Positions 26,690 to 35,697 of a stretch of 64,000 bases of DNA are shown piece by piece (position 1 is the first letter of the stretch; every line of letters starts with the position of its first letter). This stretch comes from Pelotomaculum sp. PtaB.Bin104 (GTDB lineage Bacteria; Bacillota; Desulfotomaculia; Desulfotomaculales; Pelotomaculaceae), in the NCBI GenBank assembly GCA_002067205.1, contig MVQL01000245.1, positions 86,453 to 150,452 of the forward strand. Reading direction: 5' to 3'. Under the pieces are notes generated by a model. That model made no database searches. It saw only the letters and a program-made list of their open reading frames with translations, and was not told the DNA's origin. The translations under genes were made by a program, and so were the position numbers.

Positions 26690-27661
26690 TTGAAGACTGT
26701 TTACGTTTTTGGTGCAGGCGCGTCCGCCGCGGAGGGTGCCCCTGTGCTCCGGGATTTTATCAAAATTGCCTACCAGTTTTTCAAAGAAGAGGATTACAAT
26801 GCAGAGCTGGATATAGTTTGGGAGTTTCTCGAAAACTTCTACGATACCAAAATGGACCTCAGCTGTGTGGAGGACTTGAAGATATTTCCCGGGCTGGAGG
26901 AGATTTTCAACATCGTAGACTGGTCTTTGCTGCAAAACCAGGCATTTTCCATCCGATTTCCCCGGCCGCGCCTGCACGAGTTAAAAACGGCTTTAGTCAA
27001 ACTGATTAGCATGACCTTAGACAAGTCCCTGCCCTCCTATAACGGCCGACACCAGTCTTTTGTATCCGGGGTAGTCCGGGGGGGCGAGGAGGTACCCACA
27101 TTTATATCACTTAATTATGACATTGTTCTCGATAATGCCATTCGCGCTACCGGCTACTTACCGGAATATGGCTTCTATGGTAGCCACCGTGATCACCTGG
27201 ACTGTGGCCGGGGCATCCCTCTATATAAGCTGCATGGCTCGCTGAATTGGTCATATTGCCCTCTGTGCGGTGAAATATCTGAACACAATGAAAAGGTGGC
27301 ACACCTCTTATTTAAGGATAAACTCACCATAACCTGCCTAAACTGCGGCAGCGATCACTCCCAGGCGATAATCATCGCTCCGACTTTATATAAATCTTAT
27401 GATTTTAACCGGCTGCAAAATATTTGGGATTGTGCGGCCACGTCGATTGCCCTGTGCGACCGGCTGGTCTTCATCGGCTACTCCTTGGCCCCAGCGGATA
27501 CTTCAATTATCGCCACAGTTAAAAGGGCACTGAACATGGTTAATAAGCGGCGCGAAATTGTGGTCATCAACCCAAGTGAAAAGGCCTGCCAGCGGTACCA
27601 GCAAATTTTTGGAGCCGGCTGCCGGATACAGTGCCATAAGTTTACCGGGGAGCTAATTTAA
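26690..27661 (+). CDS. SIR2-like protein with embedded zinc ribbon
   Basis: The 323-residue protein has the NAD-fold start VYVFGAGASAAEGAP (residues 4-18), FISLNYDIVLDNAI (near 140), the conserved YKLHGSLNW (near 178), a four-cysteine ribbon CPLC...CLNC (about 190 and 217), and a late VFIGYSLAPADT motif. This matches the SIR2_2 group, whose members include NAD-consuming defence effectors. It is not a classical deacetylase: the sirtuin core His is in LHGS, but the cofactor loop is short. The start is TTG 26690, with GAGGGTG upstream. It is single, followed by Ku and LigD after 276 bases. Function unproven. Confidence 0.75.
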   Translation: MKTVYVFGAGASAAEGAPVLRDFIKIAYQFFKEEDYNAELDIVWEFLENFYDTKMDLSCVEDLKIFPGLEEIFNIVDWSLLQNQAFSIRFPRPRLHELKTALVKLISMTLDKSLPSYNGRHQSFVSGVVRGGEEVPTFISLNYDIVLDNAIRATGYLPEYGFYGSHRDHLDCGRGIPLYKLHGSLNWSYCPLCGEISEHNEKVAHLLFKDKLTITCLNCGSDHSQAIIIAPTLYKSYDFNRLQNIWDCAATSIALCDRLVFIGYSLAPADTSIIATVKRALNMVNKRREIVVINPSEKACQRYQQIFGAGCRIQCHKFTGELI

Positions 27662-27937
27662 AATTATATTTGTAAATATAGCCTAGTTCCTAATTTGGGT
27701 GTGCCTAGGAAGCTTGTATGTCATCTTTATCCAAAACCTATCGTTGAACTTTTGACATGTCCAGCTGCGGGTTTAAATTTTATGGGAATTGCTTTCGCGC
27801 GGTAGGCGGTCCATAAATTTAAATAAATATATAATCCATTGTTGAGATGAAGCACTCGGCAAGGGGTTATTTTTTTAGACCGCATTATAAGAACAGGCCG
27901 GGGGATAATAGTAAAAAATAAGCGGTGGTGAGAGATA

Positions 27938-28780
27938 TTGCGCCCAATTTGGAAAGGCGCCCTGAGCTTTGGCCTGGTTTATGTGCCGGTAAAACTTTAT
28001 GCCGCCACTGAGCAAAAAGACATCAAATTTAATTACCTGCATTTAAAATGTAAAAGCCCGATCAAGTACACGCGTTTTTGCACTTATTGCCAGTCTGAAG
28101 TGGCGATGGAGGATATAGCCAAAGGATATGAATACGAAAAGAGTAAGTATGTGATCATAAACGAAGAGGACTTTCAGCAGCTGTCTGCAAAAGAGGGCGG
28201 CAGGAACATTGATATCCTGGATTTTGTCAACCTAGCTGAAATCGATCCGGTTTATTATGAAAAAGCTTATTATCTGGCGCCCGGCGAGGGCGGAGCCAAA
28301 GTGTATGAGCTATTTAGGCGGGCAATCTCTGAGACCGGAAAGGTGGCGGTGGCCAGGGTGATGATGCGCAGCCGGGACGCCCTGGCGGCGATCAGGGTCA
28401 GCGGCAGTATACTGATGATGAGCACAATGCATTATCCTGATGAAATCAGGCCGGCCGGAGCTTTGCCGGAGTTAAACTATACTGTAAACTTGCATGATAA
28501 TGAAATAAAGATGGCGGTTAACCTGATTAACAGCCTGTCTGCTGAGTTCAGGCCGGAGCAATACAACGATACCTACAGGCAGTCGCTGATGGATTTAATC
28601 CAGGCTAAAATTGCTGGTGAGACTGTAGAAGCGCCGGCCAAGCCGGAAACGGGCAAGGTCGTTGACCTGATGGAGGCGCTTCAGGCCAGCATTGAAATGG
28701 CCAAAGCAGACCGGGAGAAACAGGGGAAAGCCATAAAAGAAGCCAAGCCGGCCAGGGCCGGGAAGCGAAAGACATCTTAA
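27938..28780 (+). CDS. ku: Ku protein (non-homologous end joining)
   Basis: The 280-residue bacterial Ku starts RPIWKGALSFGLVYVPVKLYAAT, the family signature, with CPICK replaced here by KCKSPIKYTRFCTYC, and ends in a lysine-rich tail (KAIKEAKPARAGKRK). It binds DNA ends as a ring and recruits LigD. The start is TTG 27938 after GGTGGTGAG. The stop overlaps the ligD ATG by one base (TAATG), so the two are translationally coupled. Confidence 0.95.
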   Translation: MRPIWKGALSFGLVYVPVKLYAATEQKDIKFNYLHLKCKSPIKYTRFCTYCQSEVAMEDIAKGYEYEKSKYVIINEEDFQQLSAKEGGRNIDILDFVNLAEIDPVYYEKAYYLAPGEGGAKVYELFRRAISETGKVAVARVMMRSRDALAAIRVSGSILMMSTMHYPDEIRPAGALPELNYTVNLHDNEIKMAVNLINSLSAEFRPEQYNDTYRQSLMDLIQAKIAGETVEAPAKPETGKVVDLMEALQASIEMAKADREKQGKAIKEAKPARAGKRKTS

Positions 28781-29700
28781 TGGACCAAAAAAATTTGCCG
28801 CTCTTGCGCCCGATGCTAGCTGTGAGCGCGGAGCCTTTTAGCAGTGATGAATATTTGTATGAGATAAAGTGGGACGGCTATCGCAGCTTGGCCTACCTGG
28901 ATGGGGGAACGATGCTACGCTCGCGTAACCTGGCTGAGCTGAACAGCAAGTTCCCGGAACTGGTTGGGCTCCACCAGAGGATAAAACGAAAGCCGGCCAT
29001 TGTTGACGGTGAAATTGTCGTGCTGGAAAATGGCAAACCATCATTTACCGGTCTGCAGTCCCGCGGCCGGCATTATGACCGTCCGGCTGTTTTCATTATC
29101 TTTGATGTCTTATATGCTGATGGAAAGCCGGTAATGGATTTGCCGCTGCTGGCAAGAAAGAATATTTTGCAGGATATGGTTTCGCCTGGTGCCGAAGTAA
29201 TTTTATCGCAGTTCGTTTTACACGATGGGATTGAATTTTATAACGCCTGTGTGGATGAGCGGCTGGAAGGTGCCGTGGCTAAAAAGTTGACTGGCCTGTA
29301 TTTGCCCGGCCGCCGGTCCAGCGCTTGGAAAAAATTCAGGCACACAAAAGAGGCCGACTTGGCGATCTGCGGCTATCAGCCCGGGAGGGCGGGGCAGGGC
29401 ATTGGCTCGCTCGTCCTGGGCGGAAATAGGGACGGCCGATTGGTTTACCAGGGCAAGGTGGGCACTGGTTTGAGCAACCGGGAAATTGAGCTGCTGCTGG
29501 CTAAATTAACAAGAATTGCAGCACAAAAAGCTACTTTGGAGGTGCCCAAAGAGGAAAGAGGCCGGACGCGGTGGGTACGTCCATTATTAGTTTGTTCGGT
29601 AAATTATTTGACCATTACTGCAGGTGGTTGTCTCCGCCACCCGGTATACCGCGGTTTACGTGTGGACAAGTCGCCGGAGGAGTGCCCGGCGGTCCAATAA
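28780..29700 (+). CDS. ligD: ATP-dependent DNA ligase, LigD ligase domain only
   Basis: The 306-residue ligase has the nucleotidyl lysine in YEIKWDGYRS (K30), RSRNLAELNSKFPEL, VDGEIVVL, FIIFDVLY, EGAVAKKL, and a C-terminal OB-fold with VYQGKVGTGL. The polymerase and phosphoesterase domains of large LigD proteins are missing, as is common in spore formers, where they may be encoded elsewhere. With Ku it forms a minimal end-joining pair, useful for repairing spore DNA breaks at germination. Confidence 0.93.
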   Translation: MDQKNLPLLRPMLAVSAEPFSSDEYLYEIKWDGYRSLAYLDGGTMLRSRNLAELNSKFPELVGLHQRIKRKPAIVDGEIVVLENGKPSFTGLQSRGRHYDRPAVFIIFDVLYADGKPVMDLPLLARKNILQDMVSPGAEVILSQFVLHDGIEFYNACVDERLEGAVAKKLTGLYLPGRRSSAWKKFRHTKEADLAICGYQPGRAGQGIGSLVLGGNRDGRLVYQGKVGTGLSNREIELLLAKLTRIAAQKATLEVPKEERGRTRWVRPLLVCSVNYLTITAGGCLRHPVYRGLRVDKSPEECPAVQ

Positions 29701-30014
29701 GAGCGATACTGTTGCATACACTGATTATGTACATGTCTTAGTGCAATGATCAGCTGTTGACCATATTAAAGTGAGTTCTCTTTAGTGACCTTTGGTATAG
29801 CTAAAGCCAAAGTGAACCTAAGTGGCAGGTTTTTTGTATGGATTTCCTCCCAGGTCAATAGATTAAAAGCAGGTGTTCCTTAGGAACGCAGTAATCTTTC
29901 TGTCATTGCCATAATCATCTTCAATAGAGTAACCGCACTTGATCTTAAAATAGAACCTTTTCTCCAAAAGTTAAATATAATGGCACTAGAACCTAACATT
30001 GGGGGTATTTTAAT
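29701..30014 (+). other. Intergenic region after ligD
   Basis: This gap holds a weak terminator-like AACCT/AGGTT hairpin followed by TTTTTTG near 29829-29841 and a GTTCC/GGAAC hairpin near 29876. No ORF with a ribosome site is seen. The promoter of the next gene must lie here. Confidence 0.35.
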
Positions 30015-31334
30015 ATGATCCCGTATACCTACAAGAATCTCGTGGTGGGAAACGATATCAAAATTCCGCTTAAAAACGGCAACTATGCTGTTGCAATTAA
30101 TATGGATAATGCCGCTACCACACCGCCATTCGCCCAGGCTTTGCAGGAAATCGTCAATTTTGCCCCGATGTATTCCTCAGTTCATCGCGGTTCAGGTTAT
30201 AAATCGAAGCTTTCGACTGATTTATATGAAGCGTCAAGGGCAACCATCGCCAGATTCGTTAAGGCGGACCAATCACGCGATGCGGTTATCTTTGTAAAAA
30301 ATACGACCGAGGCCATCAACAAATTGTCTTACCGGCTTTGTGACGGCAATGAGAAAAGTGTCGTTCTGTCAACAGAGATGGAACACCACTCCAATGACCT
30401 GCCCTGGCGAAACAAGTTCCGTGTTGACTATGTTGAAATTGATCATGACGGCAGGCTATCCATGAACAGCCTGGTTGAAAAACTGGAGCAATACCGGGGT
30501 GAGGTTATTTTAGTGACGGTAACCGGGGCATCGAATGTGACCGGTTACCTTAACCCCATTCATGAAATAGCTGAAATAGCCCACAAATACCAGGCAAAAT
30601 TACTGGTTGACGGCGCCCAAATGGTCCCCCATATTCAGATTGACATGAAGTCTTTTGATTCACCCCAGCATATTGATTACCTGGCCTTTTCCGGCCACAA
30701 GATGTATGCACCCTTCGGGTCAGGGGTCTTAATTGGCCCGGTCGATACCTTTAATAAAGGCGCCCCAGAGTATACCGGGGGCGGCACTGTGCGATCGGTG
30801 ACCAGAAATGAGGTTAGCTGGGGTGACCCGCCTCAAAAAGAGGAGGCAGGTACACCTAATTTAATGGGGGTACTGGCCCTACAGGCAGCCATTAAAATGT
30901 TAAGCATGGTTGGCATGCAGAATATTTGCAGGCACGAATTTGATTTATGGCAATACACTGTGGATAGATTAAGAAGCATACCAGGGATTGTGCTTCATTG
31001 CGATATAGATCCCGGCAAACCGCGTATCGGTATCATCCCCTTCAGCCTGGACGGGATGCACCATGCCCTGGTAGCGGATATTCTGTCCGGTGAAGCCGGC
31101 ATTGCGGTGCGCAGCGGTTGTTTTTGTGCCCAGCCCTATGTCCGGAAACTAATTAAGTTGACCCAGACCCAAACCTGTAAGAAAGATAAACAATCTCAAG
31201 ATCGCCCGGGCGTAATCAGGATTAGTTACGGCCTGTATAATGACTTTAATGAAATAGATGTCTTAATTCAAATACTAAGCCGCATTGTGGAAAGAAAAGA
31301 TTATTACATCCAAAGATATATGAAACTTAGATAG
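30015..31334 (+). CDS. Cysteine desulfurase-like class V aminotransferase
   Basis: The 439-residue fold-type I PLP enzyme has NMDNAATTPP (near 30), SVHRGSGYKSKLST, TEMEHHSNDLPW, VDGAQMVPH, the PLP lysine in FSGHKMYAPFG (near 224), and the active-site cysteine in VRSGCFCAQPY (near 368). It is SufS/CsdA-like and could mobilise sulfur or selenium. A KKDKQSQDRPG insertion precedes the last strand. It has no SufU/SufE or other cluster gene next to it. GGGGG precedes ATG 30015. Confidence 0.85.
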   Translation: MIPYTYKNLVVGNDIKIPLKNGNYAVAINMDNAATTPPFAQALQEIVNFAPMYSSVHRGSGYKSKLSTDLYEASRATIARFVKADQSRDAVIFVKNTTEAINKLSYRLCDGNEKSVVLSTEMEHHSNDLPWRNKFRVDYVEIDHDGRLSMNSLVEKLEQYRGEVILVTVTGASNVTGYLNPIHEIAEIAHKYQAKLLVDGAQMVPHIQIDMKSFDSPQHIDYLAFSGHKMYAPFGSGVLIGPVDTFNKGAPEYTGGGTVRSVTRNEVSWGDPPQKEEAGTPNLMGVLALQAAIKMLSMVGMQNICRHEFDLWQYTVDRLRSIPGIVLHCDIDPGKPRIGIIPFSLDGMHHALVADILSGEAGIAVRSGCFCAQPYVRKLIKLTQTQTCKKDKQSQDRPGVIRISYGLYNDFNEIDVLIQILSRIVERKDYYIQRYMKLR

Positions 31335-31365
31335 ATTGATCTGACACAGTTTAATTGTTTATATC

Positions 31366-31389
31366 AAGACCGGAAAATCTACCGGTCTT
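31366..31389 (+). terminator. Terminator of the cysteine desulfurase-like gene
   Basis: A perfect 8-bp stem (AAGACCGG/CCGGTCTT) with an 8-base loop is followed by AATATTTTC, 30 bases after the stop codon. Confidence 0.7.
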
Positions 31390-31857
31390 AATATTTTCTT
31401 TAAAGAATTAACTCAATAAATATTTAGTTGTAAAGCTAATAGTGGTAGTTAGAAGAAATATTCAGAATAGTTAATATAGATAAATAATAATGCCCAGATT
31501 ATGAGGCCTAAGGGGCTTGAATAAACATTAAGCAACTATTAACACTAATTACTGAGACTATGCGCAATTAGGAATCGCCTTTGAACCCTGTTATAGCTAA
31601 TGGAAGTTAAAAACAAATAATGGCGATAAATTCCTGCAAGAAAATTGTTAGTGTGTGTACATAAACGCTACAGTGTATGACATCTGGACATGAGCTAGAC
31701 TATTTCTTGTTACTAATGAGAAGAAGCAATAAGTAAAAAAGCCTTCTGTTAAATATTTTGCTACTGTCATTATTCTGTCATTTATTGAGGTTGCATTGCG
31801 GATACTTTGACTTTGAGGGAGGTACATTATTAGTTAAATAGTTAATATAAGAATTGG
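31390..31857 (+). other. AT-rich intergenic region
   Basis: This is about 470 bases of AT-rich sequence with many stops in all frames. No gene or strong structure was seen apart from a stray GAGGGAGG site at about 31814 followed by only two codons. It lies ahead of a sigma-54 promoter and a truncated transporter gene. Confidence 0.4.
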
Positions 31858-31873
31858 TGGCACGAAGCTTGCG
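31858..31873 (+). promoter_or_regulatory. Sigma-54 (-24/-12) promoter before the truncated SLC13 gene
   Basis: The sequence TGGCACGAAGCTTGCG matches TGGCACR-N4-TTGC, with the invariant GG and GC in the right spacing. It lies about 120 bases before the surviving part of a carboxylate transporter gene. The sigma-54 activator at 24603-26348 is the only such activator in the window. Confidence 0.75.
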
Positions 31874-31990
31874 TATAAAAGTATTGTTTGAACTCCTTAT
31901 TCTGAAAATTGTTATTTGTTGATAGATTAGTAAAATTGCACTTATTTCGTTAAGATAAGATTTCAAAATTAAATTTTAGCCTTACCCTAG

Positions 31991-32737
31991 CTGGTAGTAA
32001 CGGTCTTATATGTTGTGCTGGCATTTATTTTAATGAAGCCTAAACAGCCCATTGGTATTTCCGCTGATATCTTTAAGGAAGAATATAAAAAATTGGGAAG
32101 CATGTCGCGCGATGAATTAATTGTTTTGATCGTGCTTCTCGGCTCACTGGTATTGTTTGCCACTGAGAGGATGCACGGTATTCCTACACCGGCGACAGCC
32201 CTGGGTGCTTTGTTTATCCTAATAATGACCAAGATCATTACGCCACCGGAGCTCAACACCGGGATCAACTGGGACGTGGTCATGTTCTTCGGTGTCACTG
32301 TTGGCCTTTCCGCTCTCTTCGGATTCGCCAAAGTTGCCGGTTGGTTTGAACCAATTATTAGACCGACCATCCTTAGTTTAGCGGATAATGCTCTCGTCTT
32401 TATGCTGGCAGCGACTCTTGGGCTGATGTTAATCCGCTTCATCGACGTTCCGTGGGGCTTTACGACTGCTGCCCTTACAGCTGTTGTTCTTATCCCTGTG
32501 TTTAATAATTTCGGCATTCACCCTCTGGTTGCGTCATTTGCCTACCTGGACGCCATTAACTTCTTCCTGTTAGGATACCAGCAGCCATGGATTTTGATGG
32601 CTGAAGGTATGATCCAGGGTAGAGGATGGGCTCCGAGCCATGTTACGATGTTCGGCTTAATCTACACAGTGTCGGTTATTGTTGCTATATTGGTATCGGT
32701 GCCGTATTGGAGAATGATCGGCGTTATTGCTAATTAA
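31991..32737 (+). pseudogene. SLC13/DASS-type anion (dicarboxylate) transporter, 5'-truncated
   Basis: The frame encodes about 249 residues of the C-terminal half of a divalent-anion:sodium symporter, with several membrane helices (ELIVLIVLLGSLVLFAT, WDVVMFFGVTVGLSALFGFA, ALVFMLAATLGLML, PLVASFAYLDAINFFLLGYQQ). Family members are about 470 residues. The frame opens after a TAG at 31988 with CTG and begins inside a membrane helix (LVVTVLYVVLAFILM). GTG 32015 is the first normal start codon but has no ribosome site. The N-terminal half, including the first substrate-binding repeat, is missing. It is probably non-functional. Confidence 0.75.
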
Positions 32738-32760
32738 ACCAATGCAAACACAATAATTAC

Positions 32761-32802
32761 CCCGGACATGGACAATATTATTGTCTGTGTCCGGGTCTTA
32801 TT
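32761..32802 (+). terminator. Terminator of the truncated transporter
   Basis: CCCGGACA/TGTCCGGG forms an outer stem around an inner GACAAT-ATT-ATTGTC stem, followed by TCTTATTTG. Confidence 0.8.
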
Positions 32803-32880
32803 TGTAAGCTAAGTGGCCAGTAACCAATACAAGGCTGTGTCAAAAGATCAATGGTAAATCCCATGATGATTCAAAAAAGG

Positions 32881-32915
32881 TCCCGTATCACTATCAAAGT
32901 GCTACGGGATTTCTA
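32881..32915 (+). terminator. Second terminator-like hairpin
   Basis: TCCCGTA pairs with TACGGGA around a short inner CACT/AGTG stem, followed by TTTCTATT. The rest of the gap, 32738-33092, holds no gene that I can support. Confidence 0.45.
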
Positions 32916-33092
32916 TTAAAACTTTATTTTAAGCCTAATGTCTTAGAATATAAGGGTTATTGTACTTTAAGGGGGGGGCTTAATACCGGTAGAGTGAATC
33001 AGGTCCACTCCCTTTAATATTTCGAAATAATGTAATCATGCTATAATTCATGAATCTAATCTCTAAATAAACCTTTTTGATTAAAGATTAGT

Positions 33093-33791
33093 TTAAATTG
33101 TGATTTCCTGCCCGGGCTTAATGGCTTCAATTTGAACTTCAGGAGCTTTTTTGCCGGCCAGTTCAATAAATTCTCCCGGGTCCTGAACAAGGATCGGAAA
33201 GGTCTGGTAGTGAATGGGGATGGCCTTTTTAGGCCTAATCAGGTTGAGGCTGGCTGCCGCCTGGAGCGGGCCCATGGTAAATACGCTGCCGATTGGGATT
33301 AGAGCTAGATCAAGCTCATAAAGCTCGCCAAAATTCCTCATGCTATCAAAAATACCGGTATCCCCGGCATGATAAACTGATTTTCCGTCTTCTAAAATAA
33401 TAATGTAGCCAGTCGGGCTTCCAGTGCCGCTGGAGTGAAACGCTTGGGTCATAATGATTTTGACACCGGCTACCTCTACTTCGCCGCCGATATTCATGCC
33501 CATGCCAAAGATGATGTTATCAGCGCACACCCCTAATTTTTGCAGTGTATCCACCATCTCAGGCTGGGCAATTACAGTAGCGCCTGTTGCTTTGACCAGA
33601 TCCGGGACGTCTTCACCGAGGTGGTCGAAATGGTCATGGGTGATTAAGATAATATCAGCTTTTTTGATATCTTCTTTATTAACCGGGCAGCTTGGGTTTC
33701 CAGTAATCCAGGGGTCTATTAATATGACAGCCCCTTTCTCCGTGGTGATTTGACAGGCGGCGTGTCCTAGCCATTTGATACTGTTGGCCAA
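33093..33791 (-). CDS. Metal-dependent hydrolase, UPF0173 / metallo-beta-lactamase fold
   Basis: The 232-residue MBL-fold protein has SIKWLGHAACQI at its start, the metal motif ITHDHFDHLGED (near 50), AFHSSGTGSPTGYII, YHAGDTGIF and PIHYQTFP. This is the YtkL/UPF0173 group, whose physiological substrate is unknown. The start is TTG 33791, with AAAGGAGGAG upstream. It is a single gene with its own 3' region. Confidence 0.9.
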   Translation of the reverse strand: MANSIKWLGHAACQITTEKGAVILIDPWITGNPSCPVNKEDIKKADIILITHDHFDHLGEDVPDLVKATGATVIAQPEMVDTLQKLGVCADNIIFGMGMNIGGEVEVAGVKIIMTQAFHSSGTGSPTGYIIILEDGKSVYHAGDTGIFDSMRNFGELYELDLALIPIGSVFTMGPLQAAASLNLIRPKKAIPIHYQTFPILVQDPGEFIELAGKKAPEVQIEAIKPGQEITI

Positions 33792-33878
33792 ATTTTTTCT
33801 CCTCCTTTAAAATATATAAAATAGATATCTATAGTCTTTCTATATTAATAATTTTTTTCCTGCGTATTCTAAAAAATC

Positions 33879-33940
33879 AAAAGCCCGCTTTCTTGACAAG
33901 CTAAGCAAGGCTTGTGCTAATTAAGAAAACGGGCTTTTTT
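33879..33940 (-). terminator. Terminator of the yedF cluster
   Basis: AAGCCCG...TTTCTT and AAGAAAACGGGCTT form a long stem with an inner CAAGC/GCTTG arm. T runs flank both sides, so it can work in both directions. It lies just after the yedF stop on the minus strand. Confidence 0.85.
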
Positions 33941-33949
33941 GTGGGGAAT

Positions 33950-34540
33950 TCATATTTTAACTACTATATCGCCACTGGTAATGGCCTCGATTATATCATA
34001 CATATTGGTAATGGCGCCTATCTGGAGTTTATCTTTTAAGTGATAATAATCAAGACAGGTGCCACAAGACTTAATTTCTACTCCCTCATCAAGGAGTTTT
34101 TTTAAGGAATTCAGTACCGGTGAGTTTTCTGTCGTTAAAAAAACGCCTTCGTTCAAAAAGAGGATCCGGTCAGGTTTATTGGTAGCTGAAGGCAGGGTAT
34201 TGATAAACCCTTCGATCAATATTTTACCCAGTTCATCATTAATCCCAATTTTATCGCAGGTAATCATAAAAACTGTATGGGAACCCAAAGCTTGTTTAGG
34301 CGCCTGGGGTTCGGCACAGGTGCTGCTGCCATCTTTTTGGCGGATCAGCAGTCTCCAACCGTCCTGAGTGACGCTCTCCTCCATATCGCAATTGTAGCTT
34401 GAACAAAATTTTTTAATATTTTCTTTAGGAATATCACTGTCTACTAGCACTTCAAATTCCTTTTCGCCTGCATCAACGGTCTTTTTGGTGAGCAGGACCG
34501 GCTCCGGGCAGGCTAAACCTTTTGCATCGATTGTTTTCAT
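33950..34540 (-). CDS. yedF: Sulfurtransferase-like selenium metabolism protein YedF
   Basis: The 196-residue protein has an N-terminal TusA/SirA-like domain (DAKGLACPEPVLLTKK, with the CPxP motif at residues 11-14) and a C-terminal DsrE-like domain (VFMITCDKIG, SCGTCLDYYHLKDKLQIGAITNMYD). YedF is associated with selenium trafficking to SelD in clostridia. An AAGGAG site overlaps the stop of the preceding desulfurase gene, 8 bases away. No selD, selA or selB lies in the window. Confidence 0.9.
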   Translation of the reverse strand: MKTIDAKGLACPEPVLLTKKTVDAGEKEFEVLVDSDIPKENIKKFCSSYNCDMEESVTQDGWRLLIRQKDGSSTCAEPQAPKQALGSHTVFMITCDKIGINDELGKILIEGFINTLPSATNKPDRILFLNEGVFLTTENSPVLNSLKKLLDEGVEIKSCGTCLDYYHLKDKLQIGAITNMYDIIEAITSGDIVVKI

Positions 34541-34548
34541 CTTGTCAT

Positions 34549-35697
34549 TTACTCCTTATGAGAAATTTGGGCCAAGGCTTTTAGGCTTGTATTAATTTGT
34601 TCCATATTATTAAAAGGTCCAAAGGAAAACCTCACGGTGCCCTGTGGAAAGGTGCCGATTGTTTTATGGGCAGATGGTGCGCAGTGCAGGCCGGGCCGAC
34701 AGGCGATATCAAAATCCCGGTCCAGGATATAGGCGACTTCGGCCGGGTCACAGCCGGTAATATTCAGGCTAACCACGGAAACCCGGCTGCCTGCGTCCTC
34801 GGGGCCGTAGAGCCGGACACCAGGTATTTTTGCCACGTTCCTGATGAAGTGTTCCGTTAAATCCATCTCCTTTTGCCTGATTTTAGTTACTCCCTGCTCT
34901 AGCACATGTTTAACACCGGCGCCAAGGCCGGCCAGCCCGATTACGTTCAGCGTGCCTGATTCCAGTTTGTCCGGCATCAGCTCCGGCTGGTATTCATGCT
35001 CGGAATTACTGCCGGTACCACCTCTCAGCAGGGGCTCTATTTCGAGGCCCTCTCTGATGTACAGCCCGCCGGTGCCCTGTGGACCTAAAAGTGCCTTATG
35101 GCCGGTAAAGGCCAGCATATCCACGCCATCAGCGGCGATGTCCACCGGGTAGGCGCCTGCTGTCTGGGCTGCATCGATCAGGGTATGGCTGCCGTAACTT
35201 CTGGCAATTTTGGCAATGGCGCCAATTGGGGCTACCGCGCCGGTAACATTCGAGGCATGGCTGACTACGATCAGTCGAATTTTTTCTTTTCTTAATATAT
35301 CCTCAAAGGCAGCCGGATCCACAATTCCTGCCTGGTTTGCCTTCACCACAAACAGTTTGATTGTTCCCGTCTGCTCCAAATAGCGGAGTGGGCGCATCAC
35401 ACTGTTGTGCTCCACGGAGGTGGTGAGCACCTGGTCACCTTTTTTTAAGAAGCCGTTCAGTGCCAAATTCAGGCTTTCGGTGACGTTCTTGGTAAAGACA
35501 ATCCTGGCGCTGTCCTTAATATTGAACAGCTGCGCCAGGTATTCGCGGGTATTAAACACCAGCTCACTGGCCTCGAGGGCTTTCTTGTGCCCGCTTCTGC
35601 CCGTGTTTCCTCCCATGTTAAAAAAATAATCTGACATGGCCTCAAGCACGGACTTAGGCTTGGGGAAACTGGTGGCGGCATTGTCAGAGTAAATCAC
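34549..35697 (-). CDS. Cysteine desulfurase family protein (selenium cluster type)
   Basis: The 382-residue class V aminotransferase has IYSDNAATSFPKPKSV, SVEHNSVMRPLRYLE, IDAAQTAGAYPVDI, the PLP lysine in FTGHKALLGPQGTGGLYI (near 201) and the active Cys in CRPGLHCAPSAHKTIGT (near 340). It is the desulfurase subgroup found with yedF and DUF3343 and may supply S or Se. Its start overlaps the DUF3343 stop by 14 bases. It is distinct from the longer paralogue at 30015. Confidence 0.9.
   Translation of the reverse strand: MIYSDNAATSFPKPKSVLEAMSDYFFNMGGNTGRSGHKKALEASELVFNTREYLAQLFNIKDSARIVFTKNVTESLNLALNGFLKKGDQVLTTSVEHNSVMRPLRYLEQTGTIKLFVVKANQAGIVDPAAFEDILRKEKIRLIVVSHASNVTGAVAPIGAIAKIARSYGSHTLIDAAQTAGAYPVDIAADGVDMLAFTGHKALLGPQGTGGLYIREGLEIEPLLRGGTGSNSEHEYQPELMPDKLESGTLNVIGLAGLGAGVKHVLEQGVTKIRQKEMDLTEHFIRNVAKIPGVRLYGPEDAGSRVSVVSLNITGCDPAEVAYILDRDFDIACRPGLHCAPSAHKTIGTFPQGTVRFSFGPFNNMEQINTSLKALAQISHKE

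Noticed and set aside
32831..32860. GGCTGTGTCAAAAG, resembling the end of some insertion sequences
   Set aside because: No matching inverted end, transposase or target duplication found nearby.
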